Origin: CAWGCA01 sp963820955
GTDB lineage: Bacteria; Pseudomonadota; Gammaproteobacteria; Chromatiales; Chromatiaceae
Length of the DNA stretch: 64,000 nucleotides
Assembly (NCBI GenBank): GCA_963820955.1
Contig: CAWGCA010000016.1
Span: 1-64,000, forward strand
Direction of reading: 5' to 3'
Part shown: positions 42,709 through 51,408 of the stretch, one piece after another
How the letters are laid out: every line of letters starts with the position of its first letter
Numbering within the stretch: the first letter of the stretch is position 1
Position numbers and translations under genes: made by a program
Notes under the pieces: model-generated
Database searches by the model: none
What the model saw: only the letters and a program-made list of their open reading frames with translations
Told to the model about the DNA's origin: nothing

Positions 42709-42900
42709 ATGGTTGGATCACAGTATCGTGCCGCATCTGAAAAGCGTATTTTTACCGACGGCGAACTACCGAACGAGACGCTTCTGGATGATTTTCGGGA
42801 TCTACCCTCCGAAAAAATAATGATGCTTTATGCGGAATTGCGGGTATTAAGCGACGGTTGCGAAGATTGTTGCTGCGCACAATCGAAGGAACGCGAATAG
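42709..42900 (+). CDS. small Cys-rich hypothetical protein
   Basis: 63 residues from ATG 42709, preceded by GAGAGAGGGAA at workable spacing. The middle is acidic and helical (LPNETLLDDFRDLPSEKIMM) and the end carries a Cys cluster, CEDCCCAQSKE. No family is recognised. It may be a short regulatory or metal-binding protein, or a chance frame; isolation in a gene-poor stretch gives no help. Confidence 0.35.
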   Translation: MVGSQYRAASEKRIFTDGELPNETLLDDFRDLPSEKIMMLYAELRVLSDGCEDCCCAQSKERE

Positions 42901-43241
42901 ATAGTTCGTAACGATCCGACCTGCCGATTGGCTCTTCCAACCTTCAATGTATCTAGATGAGCGTGTAGGATTCATACCTGACCTTATCAGCGATTTCTGA
43001 TCCAGCGTAATCAGACAGGTGTTGATTGTCCGCAAGGAGGGCCAGCATTTAGCGGTCCTGCAAATCTGATCGGTCGGTCGCCTCGGGTTCGGCAAAAAAC
43101 ACACATCGGTCAACAGTTGGGTTAGGTATGGTCTGGGTCGGACTGAGCCATCCGACTGCATTGGTAGGCTATATCTTCAGCTTACTCTAAGATATTGCAT
43201 TGCAATAGGTGGGAGTCGGCCACTAAGGACCAGAGATGGCC
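42901..43241. other. gene-free stretch before the MITE
   Basis: No coding frame is supported. At 43190-43225 it contains GCATTGCAATAGGTGGGAGT, a motif that recurs with changes at 54318-54345, so a second short dispersed repeat may exist. Confidence 0.4.
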
Positions 43242-43398
43242 GGGGCTGTGTGAAAACTCCGGGTCAAAAATGCAGCACGAGTTCTCTTGCGAAATCTGAA
43301 GAAATTTGTGATAGCGAATCGTCATTCTTGAGCGACAGAGCTCCATTTTGGATGAGATTTTTCACTCAAATTCACTGACGGATAGTTTTCACACAGCC
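43242..43398. mobile_element. 157-bp MITE with 15-bp perfect inverted ends
   Basis: GGCTGTGTGAAAACT (43242-43256) is repeated in exact inverse at 43384-43398. The interior is noncoding. Termini of the GGCTGTGTGAAAACT type are found on DDE insertion sequences, so this is best read as a nonautonomous derivative moved in trans. I cannot define a target duplication. Confidence 0.8.
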
Positions 43399-43578
43399 TC
43401 GGCCGGTTGCTGCCTCCTTCCGACCGTTCGCCCAACGCAGCTTCTGCTGATTACCGCCCGAAGGGCCTCGCTCAAGCGGCCGGAGTAGGTCGGTCAGCCG
43501 ACGCAAAGGCCGAGAAAGCCAATTGAAGCACCCCCGGCGCCGATTATCGGCCTTTTCTGATGTGTTCGCGAAATCGGG

Positions 43579-44250
43579 TCAAAACCCCTGGAACTCGCGG
43601 TAGCGAGCGAGCATCTGTTTCGAGAACTCAGGATCCGTGTCCTCACAGAGGTCGCTCAGTCGCTCGCATGCGTCCGCCATGATTCGCTTGTCACCGACCC
43701 GCTCTCCGTAGTCCAGCGCCTTCTTCTGGAGCTCCACCGCTTCGTCGTTCAGTGCCTTCGCCTGGAGCTCCGTTAACAAGCTGCTCATCCCCAGATCCCA
43801 GGCACACTCACCAGCGCGGTACGACATCGCCGCCGCAAAGTGCCACTCATGCAATCGTTCTGCAATTTGTAGAGATTGTTTGCATACTTCGAGCAAGGTG
43901 TCGGTGTGGCCAAAGGCAGTTTGGTACAGGTCAGCGAGGCGTGCATAAAGAATCATGAGAGAGGGCCGGTCGTCTGCAAGTATTGCCGCGTCAATCTTCC
44001 TGAAGAGTCGCCCCTCCTTCTTCCTTTGATGTCGCGAATATATGAGAAGCAGGAGAGCTACTGCACGGTCCCTGAGTGAGAGACCCCTGGGAATCCCCCC
44101 TTTCAGTGCAGGCACTTCGAACCTGATCTTGGAATCCGAGGCCCTGAAGTAGGCATCGTCGCTGCTCAATTTCTGATCACCCACATTTGAAGAGGTGCCC
44201 CCGCTGAACGTGCAACCACACGGATAAAGGAACAATATCCAAAAGGGCAA
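43579..44250 (-). CDS. helical-repeat (TPR-like) hypothetical protein
   Basis: About 220 residues. The C-terminal 130 residues form amphipathic helix pairs suggestive of TPR-like repeats (LMILYARLADLYQTAFGHTD, LQIAERLHEWHFAAAMSYRA, DKRIMADACERLSDLCEDTD). The N-terminus is hydrophobic (FWILFLYPCGC) and could be a lipoprotein-type signal, but the start codon is uncertain: the frame opens with TTG at 44250 and continues upstream without an ATG. No family is recognised and no operon partner is evident. Confidence 0.55.
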   Translation of the reverse strand: MPFWILFLYPCGCTFSGGTSSNVGDQKLSSDDAYFRASDSKIRFEVPALKGGIPRGLSLRDRAVALLLLIYSRHQRKKEGRLFRKIDAAILADDRPSLMILYARLADLYQTAFGHTDTLLEVCKQSLQIAERLHEWHFAAAMSYRAGECAWDLGMSSLLTELQAKALNDEAVELQKKALDYGERVGDKRIMADACERLSDLCEDTDPEFSKQMLARYREFQGF

Positions 44251-44360
44251 TTCGGATACAAGCAGTCCGCGTCTGCGTAGCTCACTGTCATCACACTGCC
44301 AAGGCGGCAGCCTGCTCCCGCGGCACAGTGGTCATTTGCGGACCATCCTGTCAGTGGCCT

Positions 44361-44735
44361 TTATGTAAAGTGAACTGCCGCTATACGGACCGCCATATCA
44401 CCTATCACTCGAGTCTGATGGCCTTTCCCCGTAAGGTCATCGAGCATTACAACGTCCCCAGCCTTCCGTAATTTTCGTTCTCCGTCACCGGCCTCAATTT
44501 CACATTTACCTGTCATTATTATCATCCACTGTCGTACAGGGGTAGGATGCCATTCACCAAACCAACCCACTGGGAGTTCAAGGAAGACAATTTTATTTGA
44601 TGATTTGGGAGTGGATGTATTCAACGGAATTGCCGGTGGCGCGTAGTTGTTGGATTCAAGCTCTATTTTCAGAGTCTCGAAGTGAGAATAACCTTCGGAA
44701 TCAGAAAAAACTCTAAGATATTCGATAAAAATCAT
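44361..44735 (-). CDS. small cupin-domain protein
   Basis: About 124 residues with a single cupin barrel: GWFGEWHPTPVRQWMIIMTG holds the first His motif and DVVMLDDLTGKGHQTRVIG the second, ending MAVRIAAVHF. ATG 44735 is chosen because GGAGGGTGGG lies just before it; an upstream ATG at 44762 lacks such a site. Cupins of this size include isomerases, dioxygenases and sensors, so no reaction is assigned. It is a monocistronic, AT-rich gene just before the repeat at 44858. Confidence 0.75.
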   Translation of the reverse strand: MIFIEYLRVFSDSEGYSHFETLKIELESNNYAPPAIPLNTSTPKSSNKIVFLELPVGWFGEWHPTPVRQWMIIMTGKCEIEAGDGERKLRKAGDVVMLDDLTGKGHQTRVIGDMAVRIAAVHFT

Positions 44736-44857
44736 GAACCCACCCTCCAATTTATATATCATCGCGCAGCCTGAAAGGTATTAAAGCACTTTATTGGAGC
44801 AAGGGTGATCGAGCTATTTGATGATTAAACGCTACTTACCACATGAAGGACAGCTTC

Positions 44858-44966
44858 TGGCTGAACCTTGCCTTATCAATCCAGCTTATTGCGACTTAAA
44901 CAGAATCAGTGCGGCATAGCGCCCGGTAATTCCTGAGTGATTCACTGAGATGACCCGATACGACCC
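44858..44966 (+). repeat. dispersed repeat of about 109 bp, locus 2
   Basis: Begins TGGCTGAACCTTGCCTTATC and ends TACGACCC. It shares AAACAGAATCAGTGCGG and AGCGCCC(A/G)GTAATTCC with locus 3. Its last six bases (44961-44966, CGACCC) are also the first bases of the 7.75-kb duplication. Confidence 0.85.
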
Positions 44967-45255
44967 ACTGCGGTCCTACACAGATTGCTTATATAGGGAG
45001 GCAGAATATTTCACTTTTCTGGGGGTATTCTTCACCTTGAACGTCAGCGAAGCGCCCGGGCCTGACCTGAAACTATCGTTCATTTTGATTACCACGGTAC
45101 GTGATGCCGAAAACCTATACCGTGATTATAAAGTGGTTTAATTTTGATGGTGTTAACCTACAGTATATTTAGTGCATTTACAAAATTGGACTTAAGAAGG
45201 CAAAGAATCTTCAGCCAGACTTTAAATGCCACTGATAAATTCTAGGGAGATGTTT

Positions 45256-46203
45256 GTGAATATATGGAACGTAAGGATTGCTAGTTTGTTGCTATGTACG
45301 CCCTTTGTTTCTTTCGCTGGAGAATCAACTGAAGAAGCATTGAAAGGGGAAAAATTATTTAAAAAATACGGTTGTACAAATTGCCATGGGGAAAATGGCG
45401 TTAACCCAACTTCGAAGTATGTACCTGTCTTAAAAGGTAAGTCTGCAGATTATATCTATCGAAACGCTTACGCTATCTTTGGCGATGACCGAGCCAACAG
45501 AAAAATCCATGCCATGCATGATCAATTCTGCATCGGGGAAGAACCAGAGGAAGGTTGTTATCCTATCCCATCTTCTCAAGATCTACGGACTATCGCTTCT
45601 TGGTTAGGATCATCTTCCTTGCCGGATAAAAAGCGTACGCCACAAGAACTCTATGTCACTTCTGACGAGGCATACAAAAAGCTACAGGAACTGGGCGATA
45701 AAGTCTTGTTTATAGATGTTCGCAGTCGTGCAGAAATAATGTTTCTGGGCATGCCTACAGATGTGGATGCCAATATTCCTTATATGACACCAGGATATTA
45801 CGATGAGTGGGATGAGAAGAAGGGCATGTTCAAGATGCAAGCAAACAGTATGTTTGTAGAAAGGTTTTCGGAACTGATTGAATCGCGAAATATGAGCAAG
45901 GAAAGCCCAATTTTGCTGATGTGCCGTTCTGGTAGTCGAAGCGCTAAAGCGGCGAAGATACTTAACCTCGCCGGATATACAAATGTATACCATATCACTG
46001 ATGGTTTTGAAGGTGGAAAGGCCAAGGATGGACCGAGAAAAGGCGAACGCGTAGTCAATGGCTGGAAGAATAGCGGCCTCCCATGGAGCTACAAGCTATC
46101 TAAAGCAGGCCATGTACTGGGACATTTAAAAGACTTTGATCTAGCTGGTATCGGCCTACATTACAGGCAGTACCGCTGCAAGAAGACTTCTAATAACAAC
46201 TGA
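45256..46203 (+). CDS. cytochrome c-rhodanese fusion protein (copy 1, frameshifted tail)
   Basis: The start is taken as GTG 45256, six bases after AGGGAG, giving a signal peptide VNIWNVRIASLLLCTPFVSF; an ATG at 45226 is also in frame. A c-type haem domain follows (YGCTNCHGENG, CxxCH, near residue 40), then a rhodanese domain (VLFIDVRSRAEIMF and the active loop LLMCRSGSRSAKAA with catalytic Cys). The protein is periplasmic, and such fusions suggest electron or sulfane transfer in sulfur metabolism. Near 46108 an extra G relative to copy 2 replaces the short natural tail (KAAMYWDI) with about 30 aberrant residues, so this copy is mutated or carries a sequence error. Confidence 0.85.
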   Translation: MNIWNVRIASLLLCTPFVSFAGESTEEALKGEKLFKKYGCTNCHGENGVNPTSKYVPVLKGKSADYIYRNAYAIFGDDRANRKIHAMHDQFCIGEEPEEGCYPIPSSQDLRTIASWLGSSSLPDKKRTPQELYVTSDEAYKKLQELGDKVLFIDVRSRAEIMFLGMPTDVDANIPYMTPGYYDEWDEKKGMFKMQANSMFVERFSELIESRNMSKESPILLMCRSGSRSAKAAKILNLAGYTNVYHITDGFEGGKAKDGPRKGERVVNGWKNSGLPWSYKLSKAGHVLGHLKDFDLAGIGLHYRQYRCKKTSNNN

Positions 46204-46223
46204 AAACCTAACTTCCAACCCCG

Positions 46224-46231
46224 TTATGGTC
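46224..46231. repeat. 8-bp target duplication, left side of IS66 copy 1
   Basis: TTATGGTC occurs at 46224-46231 and again at 49268-49275, exactly bordering the IS66 ends. Eight bases is the IS66-family target length. Confidence 0.9.
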
Positions 46232-46261
46232 GTAACCGTCCGGTGATTACCCTCTCGACAA

Positions 46262-46831
46262 CTACAGTCTGATGCGTTTCAGATTTGCGTTGGTCGCATT
46301 GATGTCGAAGGACTCCGGATTGAACGAACCGCCACACCACTCGAGCATCTGCTCGTATTCTTCATGATCTGGATTTGCGATCACGTCCAGAAATTCATAA
46401 TAACCCGGCACACCCCCCACATCCTCAGGTGGGCAGGCATTTTCCCCGCCGACGCACAGCGCATAGCGCTGAGGCTTGACCATTGGGTATATTTTCTCCA
46501 GCGTGATGCGATGTAGCCAGGAGTCGCCAAAGTCATAGATGTAGTTGAACTTCTTACGACGGCCAAGAACTTTGAGCAGCTTTTTTCTCGCTTCGTTGAT
46601 CAATTCCGGATCATCGTCCCAGTCAGGATCGATCATCCCATAGCGCAGGCCGGCGATATCAAACTCATGCAGATGGCTATTCCACCAACCCATGGACTCC
46701 TGGATTACAGAATGAAGCTGCACCAGGGTGATAGTGTCCGGTATTAATACACATCGCCAGATCGTCGGCTCTGTATAGGTCAGCTCAATTCGAAGCTGCA
46801 ATAAGGTCTCTGGGTTCAGACGTGGCGACAT
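46262..46831 (-). CDS. plasmid pRiA4b ORF-3 family protein (IS66 passenger, copy 1)
   Basis: 189 residues with the family layout: LRIELTYTEPTIWRCVLIPD, TLVQLHSVIQESMGWWNSHL HEF, FNYIYDFGDSWLHRITLEKI, CVGGENACPPEDVGGVPGYY and the CGGSFNPESFD ending. These proteins are often encoded at the end of IS66-type elements or on plasmids; their function is not established. The start is three bases after the tnpC stop, so it is translated as part of the IS operon. Identical to copy 2. Confidence 0.9.
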   Translation of the reverse strand: MSPRLNPETLLQLRIELTYTEPTIWRCVLIPDTITLVQLHSVIQESMGWWNSHLHEFDIAGLRYGMIDPDWDDDPELINEARKKLLKVLGRRKKFNYIYDFGDSWLHRITLEKIYPMVKPQRYALCVGGENACPPEDVGGVPGYYEFLDVIANPDHEEYEQMLEWCGGSFNPESFDINATNANLKRIRL

Positions 46832-46834
46832 GGA

Positions 46835-48364
46835 TCAGGCAACCGCTCTGTCGATGATTTTTGAATTGCGATCATGCATCAAATTCCAAGGTAATAACTC
46901 GCCAATCCGGTTGATGGGATGGGTGGCAATACAGCTGAGCACATCGCGCAGGTAAGCCAGTGGGTCCAAGCCATTTAGACGAGCCGTACCGATCAGGCTG
47001 TACAGGGCCGCGGCCCGATCGCCGCCTTTGTCCGAACCGACAAACAGATAGTTTTTCCCGGCCAAGAGCGACCGCACGTAACGCCCGTTCGGCTGCGTTG
47101 TTATCGATCTCCAGACAGCCATCGTCTCGATACCGGATCAAGGCCGTCCAGCGGGTCAATGCATAGCGGATCGCCTCTGCTACTGCCGACTTACGCGATA
47201 CCTGGGCAAGCGTCGATTGCAACCACTGAAACAGCTCATCCAGGATCGGTCCGTCACGACTGCGCCGAGTGCTTTTGCGCTCATCCGGCGGCTTGCCCCG
47301 GATTGCACTCTCCACACGGTACAATTGTCGAATATAATCCAGCGCCGTCGCTGCCACAGGGCTCGCCTGCGCCTGGTGGATCTCGTAGAACTTGCGGCGT
47401 ACGTGTGCCCAGCAGGCCGCCTCGATCCGCCGGCCGGTTTCGGAGCCAGACCGATTAAATCCCGCATAACCATCCGCATGGATCGCACCCCGATAACTGG
47501 CCAGGTGTCGCTGCGGATGTTCCCCTTTTCGGTCGGGTGAGTAGGCAAACCAGACCGACGGCGCCGCTTCGCCTTTTGCAGGGCGTTCGTCGCGAACGTA
47601 GGTCCACAAGCGCCCTGTTTTTGTCCCCAGCCTTTGCCAGGTGATAGCACCGGCACCGGGGTATCATCGGCGTGCAGTTGTTGACCAGCCAATGTGTGGC
47701 GTCGAAGGGCTTCTACCAAAGGCGACAGCAACTGGCTGGATGCGCCCACCCAATCGGCCAAGGTCGAACGCGGCAACTCAACACCGTCACGCGCATAGAT
47801 CTCGCTCTGGCGATACAGCGGCAGATGATCGCAGTATTTCGATACCATAACCTGCGCCAGCAATCCCCGGACCAGCCACACCCCGGCAATCGGTCTCTCC
47901 GGCGCACTCGCCTGAATCAGCTTGTCGCAACCCTTGCACGCCAGTTTGGGCCGAACATGACGGATCACTTTGAAGCTCGCGGGAACATATTCCAATACTT
48001 CGGATACGTCCTCGCCAATGGATCGCAATTGTCCACCGCAGTCGGGGCAGTGATGGGTGTCGACAGTATGCAACTCCACTTCCCGGGGGAGGTGTGCCCG
48101 CAAGGGTCTGCGTGACGGCTTACTACGAACAGGCTCCTCGGAACTCTTTTGCGGGAGCGGTGTTACGGGGGGTGTGATTGTGCCATCCAGGAAGAGTGAA
48201 GATTGGGTATCTTCAGCGTCCAGCACTTCGGAACGGCGGCCAAACTGCATGCGCTGCAACTTGGCAACCAGCAGCTTCAGATGTTCATTTTCATGACTCA
48301 GTGACCGCACCAGCGCCTGCAAAGTCGCGGCGTCGCTGGGCATGGTTTCTTCCTGAATCGGCAT
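46835..48364 (-). pseudogene. tnpC: IS66 transposase TnpC, frameshifted (copy 1)
   Basis: The full-length transposase can be pieced together across frames: N-terminus with the leucine-zipper-like region (SLSHENEHLKLLVAKLQRMQ), zinc-finger region (HHCPDCGGQLRSIGEDVSEV LEY), DDE core (LHADDTPVPVLSPG, AGFNR, CWAHVRRKFYEIHQA, CLEIDNNAAERALR) and C-terminal IS66 segment (YLFVGSDKGGDRAAALYSLI). At least two indels break it, one near 47060 in a run of A/T and one near 47625. Some lie in homopolymers, so sequencing error is possible. Confidence 0.85.
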
Positions 48365-48402
48365 GCCGGTATTATACCAGCTGCTTGTTTTGAAAGCCCT
48401 TT

Positions 48403-48750
48403 TTATGCCGCAATAACAGGGGCGGTGCGCTTGGGAATGCGCCAGTCAATGCCTTCCAGCAGCACTGACAATTGCGCCAGCGTGGGGGAATTTCCCCGTT
48501 CTCCGCGCGTGGCCAGATGAACCTGCCACGCTCCAGTCGCTTGGCAAACAGGCACAGTCCGTCACCGTCCCCACCACAGCACTTTTATCCGATCACCGCG
48601 CCGGCCTCGAAATACCGAACAGATGGCCGGAAAACCAGGGTGATCCAATAAGGCCATTTGTACCAGGGCGGCCAAGCCGTCGAAGCCTTTGCGCATATCG
48701 GTGACCCCTGCAACCAGCCAGATCCGGGTGCCCGGTGACGGACCTAACAC
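48403..48750 (-). pseudogene. tnpB: IS66 Orf2 TnpB, frameshifted (copy 1)
   Basis: Begins normally (RIWLVAGVTDMRKGFDGLAA) but indels near 48610-48645 and in the C-terminal third, compared with the intact copy at 59458-59802, break the frame after about 45 residues. Confidence 0.85.
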
Positions 48751-49167
48751 GCCGACAACACCGCCAGCGCTGTTTTCAATACCTCCGGACAGACAGTGCC
48801 GGTGACAACGAGTCGATGTCCACCCGCGAGAGTAATCTCCAGGCTGCCATTGTCTAATGTATGATTCGGCGCACCGATGTCAGTGAAGGTGTTGGTGCCA
48901 CAGTAATGGGAACCAGTGTTTGAGGTTCATCCGCCAACAATCCCCTTAGATATTGCGGCGCCATTTAAACAGCTGGTTGGCATTAACATCATATCGGCGT
49001 GCGACCACGGAAACAGAATTCCAACCCGCCAAGGTCTCTTCGACCATCTGCCGTTTTAGCGACTTACTGTATTGACGGCGCTTTGGGATAGCTTTGGTAG
49101 GTTCCCGCGTCCTTTTCTCTGGATCGATTGGTACTCTGCTCTCGGTACCTCGGGGGATAGTGTCCAT
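48744..49167 (-). pseudogene. tnpA: IS66 TnpA, frameshifted (copy 1)
   Basis: The helix-turn-helix N-terminus is intact (KSLKRQMVEETLAGWNSVSV VARRYDVNANQLFKWRR), but bases near 48950 differ from copy 2 and stop the frame after about 73 residues; a further indel lies near 48875-48905. Confidence 0.85.
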
Positions 49168-49317
49168 TTAGCCTCCTGGTGGACACCTCTTGGTGTCCGC
49201 TTATTAAGGAGGACCCATCATGGCGAGTCCGATGAATGCTGCAAGCCTGTACTCACCGGACGGTTACTTATGGTCTGCCCTGACGGGGTTTATTATTGTT
49301 TGGTGTAATTGCGGTTC

Positions 49318-49426
49318 TGGCCGGACCCTGCCTTATCAATCGGGCTTATCGCAACCTAAACAGAATCAGTGCGGGAAAGCGCCCAGTAATTCCGGAGTGA
49401 TTTAGTGAGATGACGGTACGCGACCC
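49318..49426 (+). repeat. dispersed repeat of about 109 bp, locus 3 copy 1
   Basis: TGGCCGGACCCTGCCTTATC to GCGACCC. It has the same block order as loci 2 and 4, roughly four fifths identical to locus 2 by eye. It lies between the IS66 element and the GIY-YIG gene. Confidence 0.85.
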
Positions 49427-49566
49427 CTTTCCGCCGTTCAACGCCCCCCCCCCGGTTCGGTGCTGCAGCGCCAGATAGCGGGCGTTAGTTAAGGAGCCAG
49501 CGATGGTGGCACGTAGTCAGTAGCAGTCGTTAATTAATGAACTTTGCTCTGATAAGATGCTAGCCA

Positions 49567-50118
49567 ATGACTGAAGAAAAAAAAATTCCCGGTGACCGCC
49601 CAGTAAAGCTTGTGGATATTGCTGCAAAACTCGGCGTATCCAGTGCAGGCATCCGCAAATTTGTTAAAAGGCGCAACTTCGAGCCATTCAAATTGCAGGA
49701 GGGCCAAAGCAAGCCCTGGTTTCTGTCACAGAAGGATGCTGAGGCGTTAATTGAGAGGGTGGAAGAAGAGAAAATTTATCGTATCGCTCCAGATCAAGAA
49801 ACAGCGCCTGCTGGATTATCGGGAGTATATGCGGTTGAGGTCCCAGCCTACGATGCAAACATTCGTCTGAAGATTGGATGGAGCGATAATATCATTGACA
49901 GACTTAATACTTATCGCGGGCTCGTGCAAGATTTACGTGTATTGCGAATTTGGCCGTGTTCAGAAAGCTGGGCCGAGCAAATGGCACTAAAGTGGGCGAG
50001 ATACAACAGTAGGCAAATTGGCGAAGAAGTATTTGAGTTTGAGGATAACGTCGTTGCGCTGGACTCCCTTGATGATGTGTTCGGTGCCGTCGGCATCAAA
50101 CCGCAGAAGGGTACTTGA
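49567..50118 (+). CDS. HTH-GIY-YIG nuclease-like protein (copy 1)
   Basis: 183 residues in two parts. Residues 10-75 look like a MerR-type winged helix (KLVDIAAKLGVSSAGIRKFV KRRNFEPFKL). Residues 85-160 resemble a T5orf172/GIY-YIG nuclease fold (LSGVYAVEVPAYDANIRLKI GWSDN, then DRLNTYRG and a Glu-bearing helix SWAEQMALKWARY). GVY and KIG stand for the GIY and YIG motifs, with Arg after them. A sequence-specific nuclease, or a DNA-binding protein with a dead nuclease fold, is plausible. No ribosome-binding site stands out before ATG 49567. Identical to copy 2. Confidence 0.75.
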   Translation: MTEEKKIPGDRPVKLVDIAAKLGVSSAGIRKFVKRRNFEPFKLQEGQSKPWFLSQKDAEALIERVEEEKIYRIAPDQETAPAGLSGVYAVEVPAYDANIRLKIGWSDNIIDRLNTYRGLVQDLRVLRIWPCSESWAEQMALKWARYNSRQIGEEVFEFEDNVVALDSLDDVFGAVGIKPQKGT

Positions 50119-50373
50119 GTATTTTGCTCGGATGACCTGAGTCGGCCCAACCCGGCGATCACCCCCTTCGTCTGGAATGACCGGCTCTAGTCGGAAAGGT
50201 CATGCATTACCCGACTTCCAGGAACTTCCTGAATTGATTGTAAGGAAAAGATTTCCAAGACTTATTAGTACCAAGTGTATAAACATGCAAATCCATCCAA
50301 CACAAAAAAACCACGCGGCTGATTTGCACCGTTAGGTTGATGTGGGAGGCAGATCATTTACATCGATTATGAA

Positions 50374-50865
50374 TTGCAATTTCTATCTAAGGTGGCGAAC
50401 GTAGTCGACTCTGAGCTAGATAGAATAGCTTTAGAAGCTAGGAACTCGGAGAATCCCGATTTGCTTGGGGTATATGACGAATTCGAACATGTTCTCGGCC
50501 TAGGTTTTGTAGCGTGCCAGACCTACATTGTTTCGAAATTAAAAGGGAAAGTTTCGAAACGCAAAGGGAAAAACAAAACGCAGCTTCTGAGTTTGGGACC
50601 TATGCATCGTTCGCAGCAGTCATTTGCCCTTGTAATAAATGCGTGTGCCAATTATTGGAAACACCACGACGAGTGGGATGGGGCATCTCTTGGGAACAGA
50701 GAGAAGACCACAATAAGCGTGTTAGAAAAAATGGGCGCTGATGTTTGGTCGGAATATCCCACATCTAAAGTTATGCATGCGCTTCTATCGCCTCATGAGA
50801 AAAGATTCAAGAAACTTCTACCATTTCTCAAACAATGGGCAGAAAATGCGCATAATGCAATCTAG
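50374..50865 (+). CDS. hypothetical protein, possibly HEPN-like (copy 1)
   Basis: 163 residues from TTG 50374. The frame continues upstream to an ATT codon (about 50353) placed six bases after GGGAGG, which may be the real, unusual start. The protein is helical, with SFALVINACANYWKHHDEWD, a segment that recalls the helix carrying RxxxxH-like residues in HEPN-type helical proteins; I cannot confirm the motif. The C-terminus is KRFKKLLPFLKQWAENAHNA. It lies 256 bp after the GIY-YIG gene on the same strand. Confidence 0.6.
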   Translation: MQFLSKVANVVDSELDRIALEARNSENPDLLGVYDEFEHVLGLGFVACQTYIVSKLKGKVSKRKGKNKTQLLSLGPMHRSQQSFALVINACANYWKHHDEWDGASLGNREKTTISVLEKMGADVWSEYPTSKVMHALLSPHEKRFKKLLPFLKQWAENAHNAI

Positions 50866-50995
50866 CAAATCATTCGAGTTCGCCTGCAAACAACGCGAGC
50901 GGGACACGCAAAAGCCCCCCCAATGCAAACGTTAGCAATAACCGTAATGCAGATCTAACTTGCCGTTCGTAAACTGGTTGACGTATTACAAGTTT

Positions 50996-51104
50996 TGGCC
51001 GAGGACTGCCTTATCAATCCAGCTGATCCCGACTTAAACTCAATCAATAGAAGATAGCGCCAGGTAATCTCTGAGTGGTTTACTGCGATGTCGGTACCCG
51101 ACCC
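50996..51104 (+). repeat. dispersed repeat of about 109 bp, locus 4 copy 1
   Basis: TGGCCGAGGACTGCCTTATC to CCCGACCC. It is more diverged than loci 2 and 3 in the middle but shares the ends and the GGTAATCTCTGAGTGGTTTA block. It lies upstream of the MscS gene. Confidence 0.8.
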
Positions 51105-51336
51105 TTCTCGGACGTACAGAATTTCAGCCTGAACAGCCGGAATGTACTGTAAGCCGGCGTTCTCGCTGCGATTCTAGCCGAACTCCCTCATAACTCTGAT
51201 TAACTGCGAGAATTTTCCGTCAGACCACATGTAACTAGAATTGAACTACGACCACAAAAATTGTCTACATTCCTTAAAATAATTTCCTTTCAGCTCAACT
51301 ACTGAATTAGTGACAGTAATTCCTTGGAGGAAACCA

Positions 51337-51399
51337 GTGACAAAGAAATCATTGGGGTTTGTCGTTCACCGATCGGTGCAGCACGCGCCGACGACGTAG
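51337..51399 (+). CDS. 20-codon upstream reading frame before mscS (copy 1)
   Basis: GTG 51337 follows TTGGAGGAAACC, the best ribosome-binding site in this region, and encodes VTKKSLGFVVHRSVQHAPTT before TAG, ending nine bases before the mscS ATG. It may be a leader peptide that couples or tunes mscS translation; identical sequence in copy 2. Confidence 0.4.
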   Translation: MTKKSLGFVVHRSVQHAPTT

Positions 51400-51408
51400 G
51401 GGATCGAT

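Larger units (their letters stand above)
46232..49267 (-). mobile_element. IS66-family element with passenger gene, copy 1
   Basis: 3036 bp bounded by inverted ends GTAACCGTCCGGTGA (46232-46246 and its inverse at 49253-49267) and an 8-bp target duplication. It carries tnpA, tnpB and tnpC in the usual order on the minus strand, then a pRiA4b ORF-3 passenger gene. In this copy all three tnp genes carry indels relative to copy 2 or the family, so it is probably immobile, or poorly sequenced. Confidence 0.92.

Noticed and set aside
49220..49405. 61-codon plus-strand frame with GGAGG upstream
   Set aside because: It crosses the exact IS66 terminus and target duplication, so it is partly inside and partly outside the element; unlikely to be a real gene.
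50287..50340. Possible second attC-like site ending GTTAGGT
   Set aside because: Box sequences ATCCAAC and GTTAGGT fit, but the arms do not pair beyond them.
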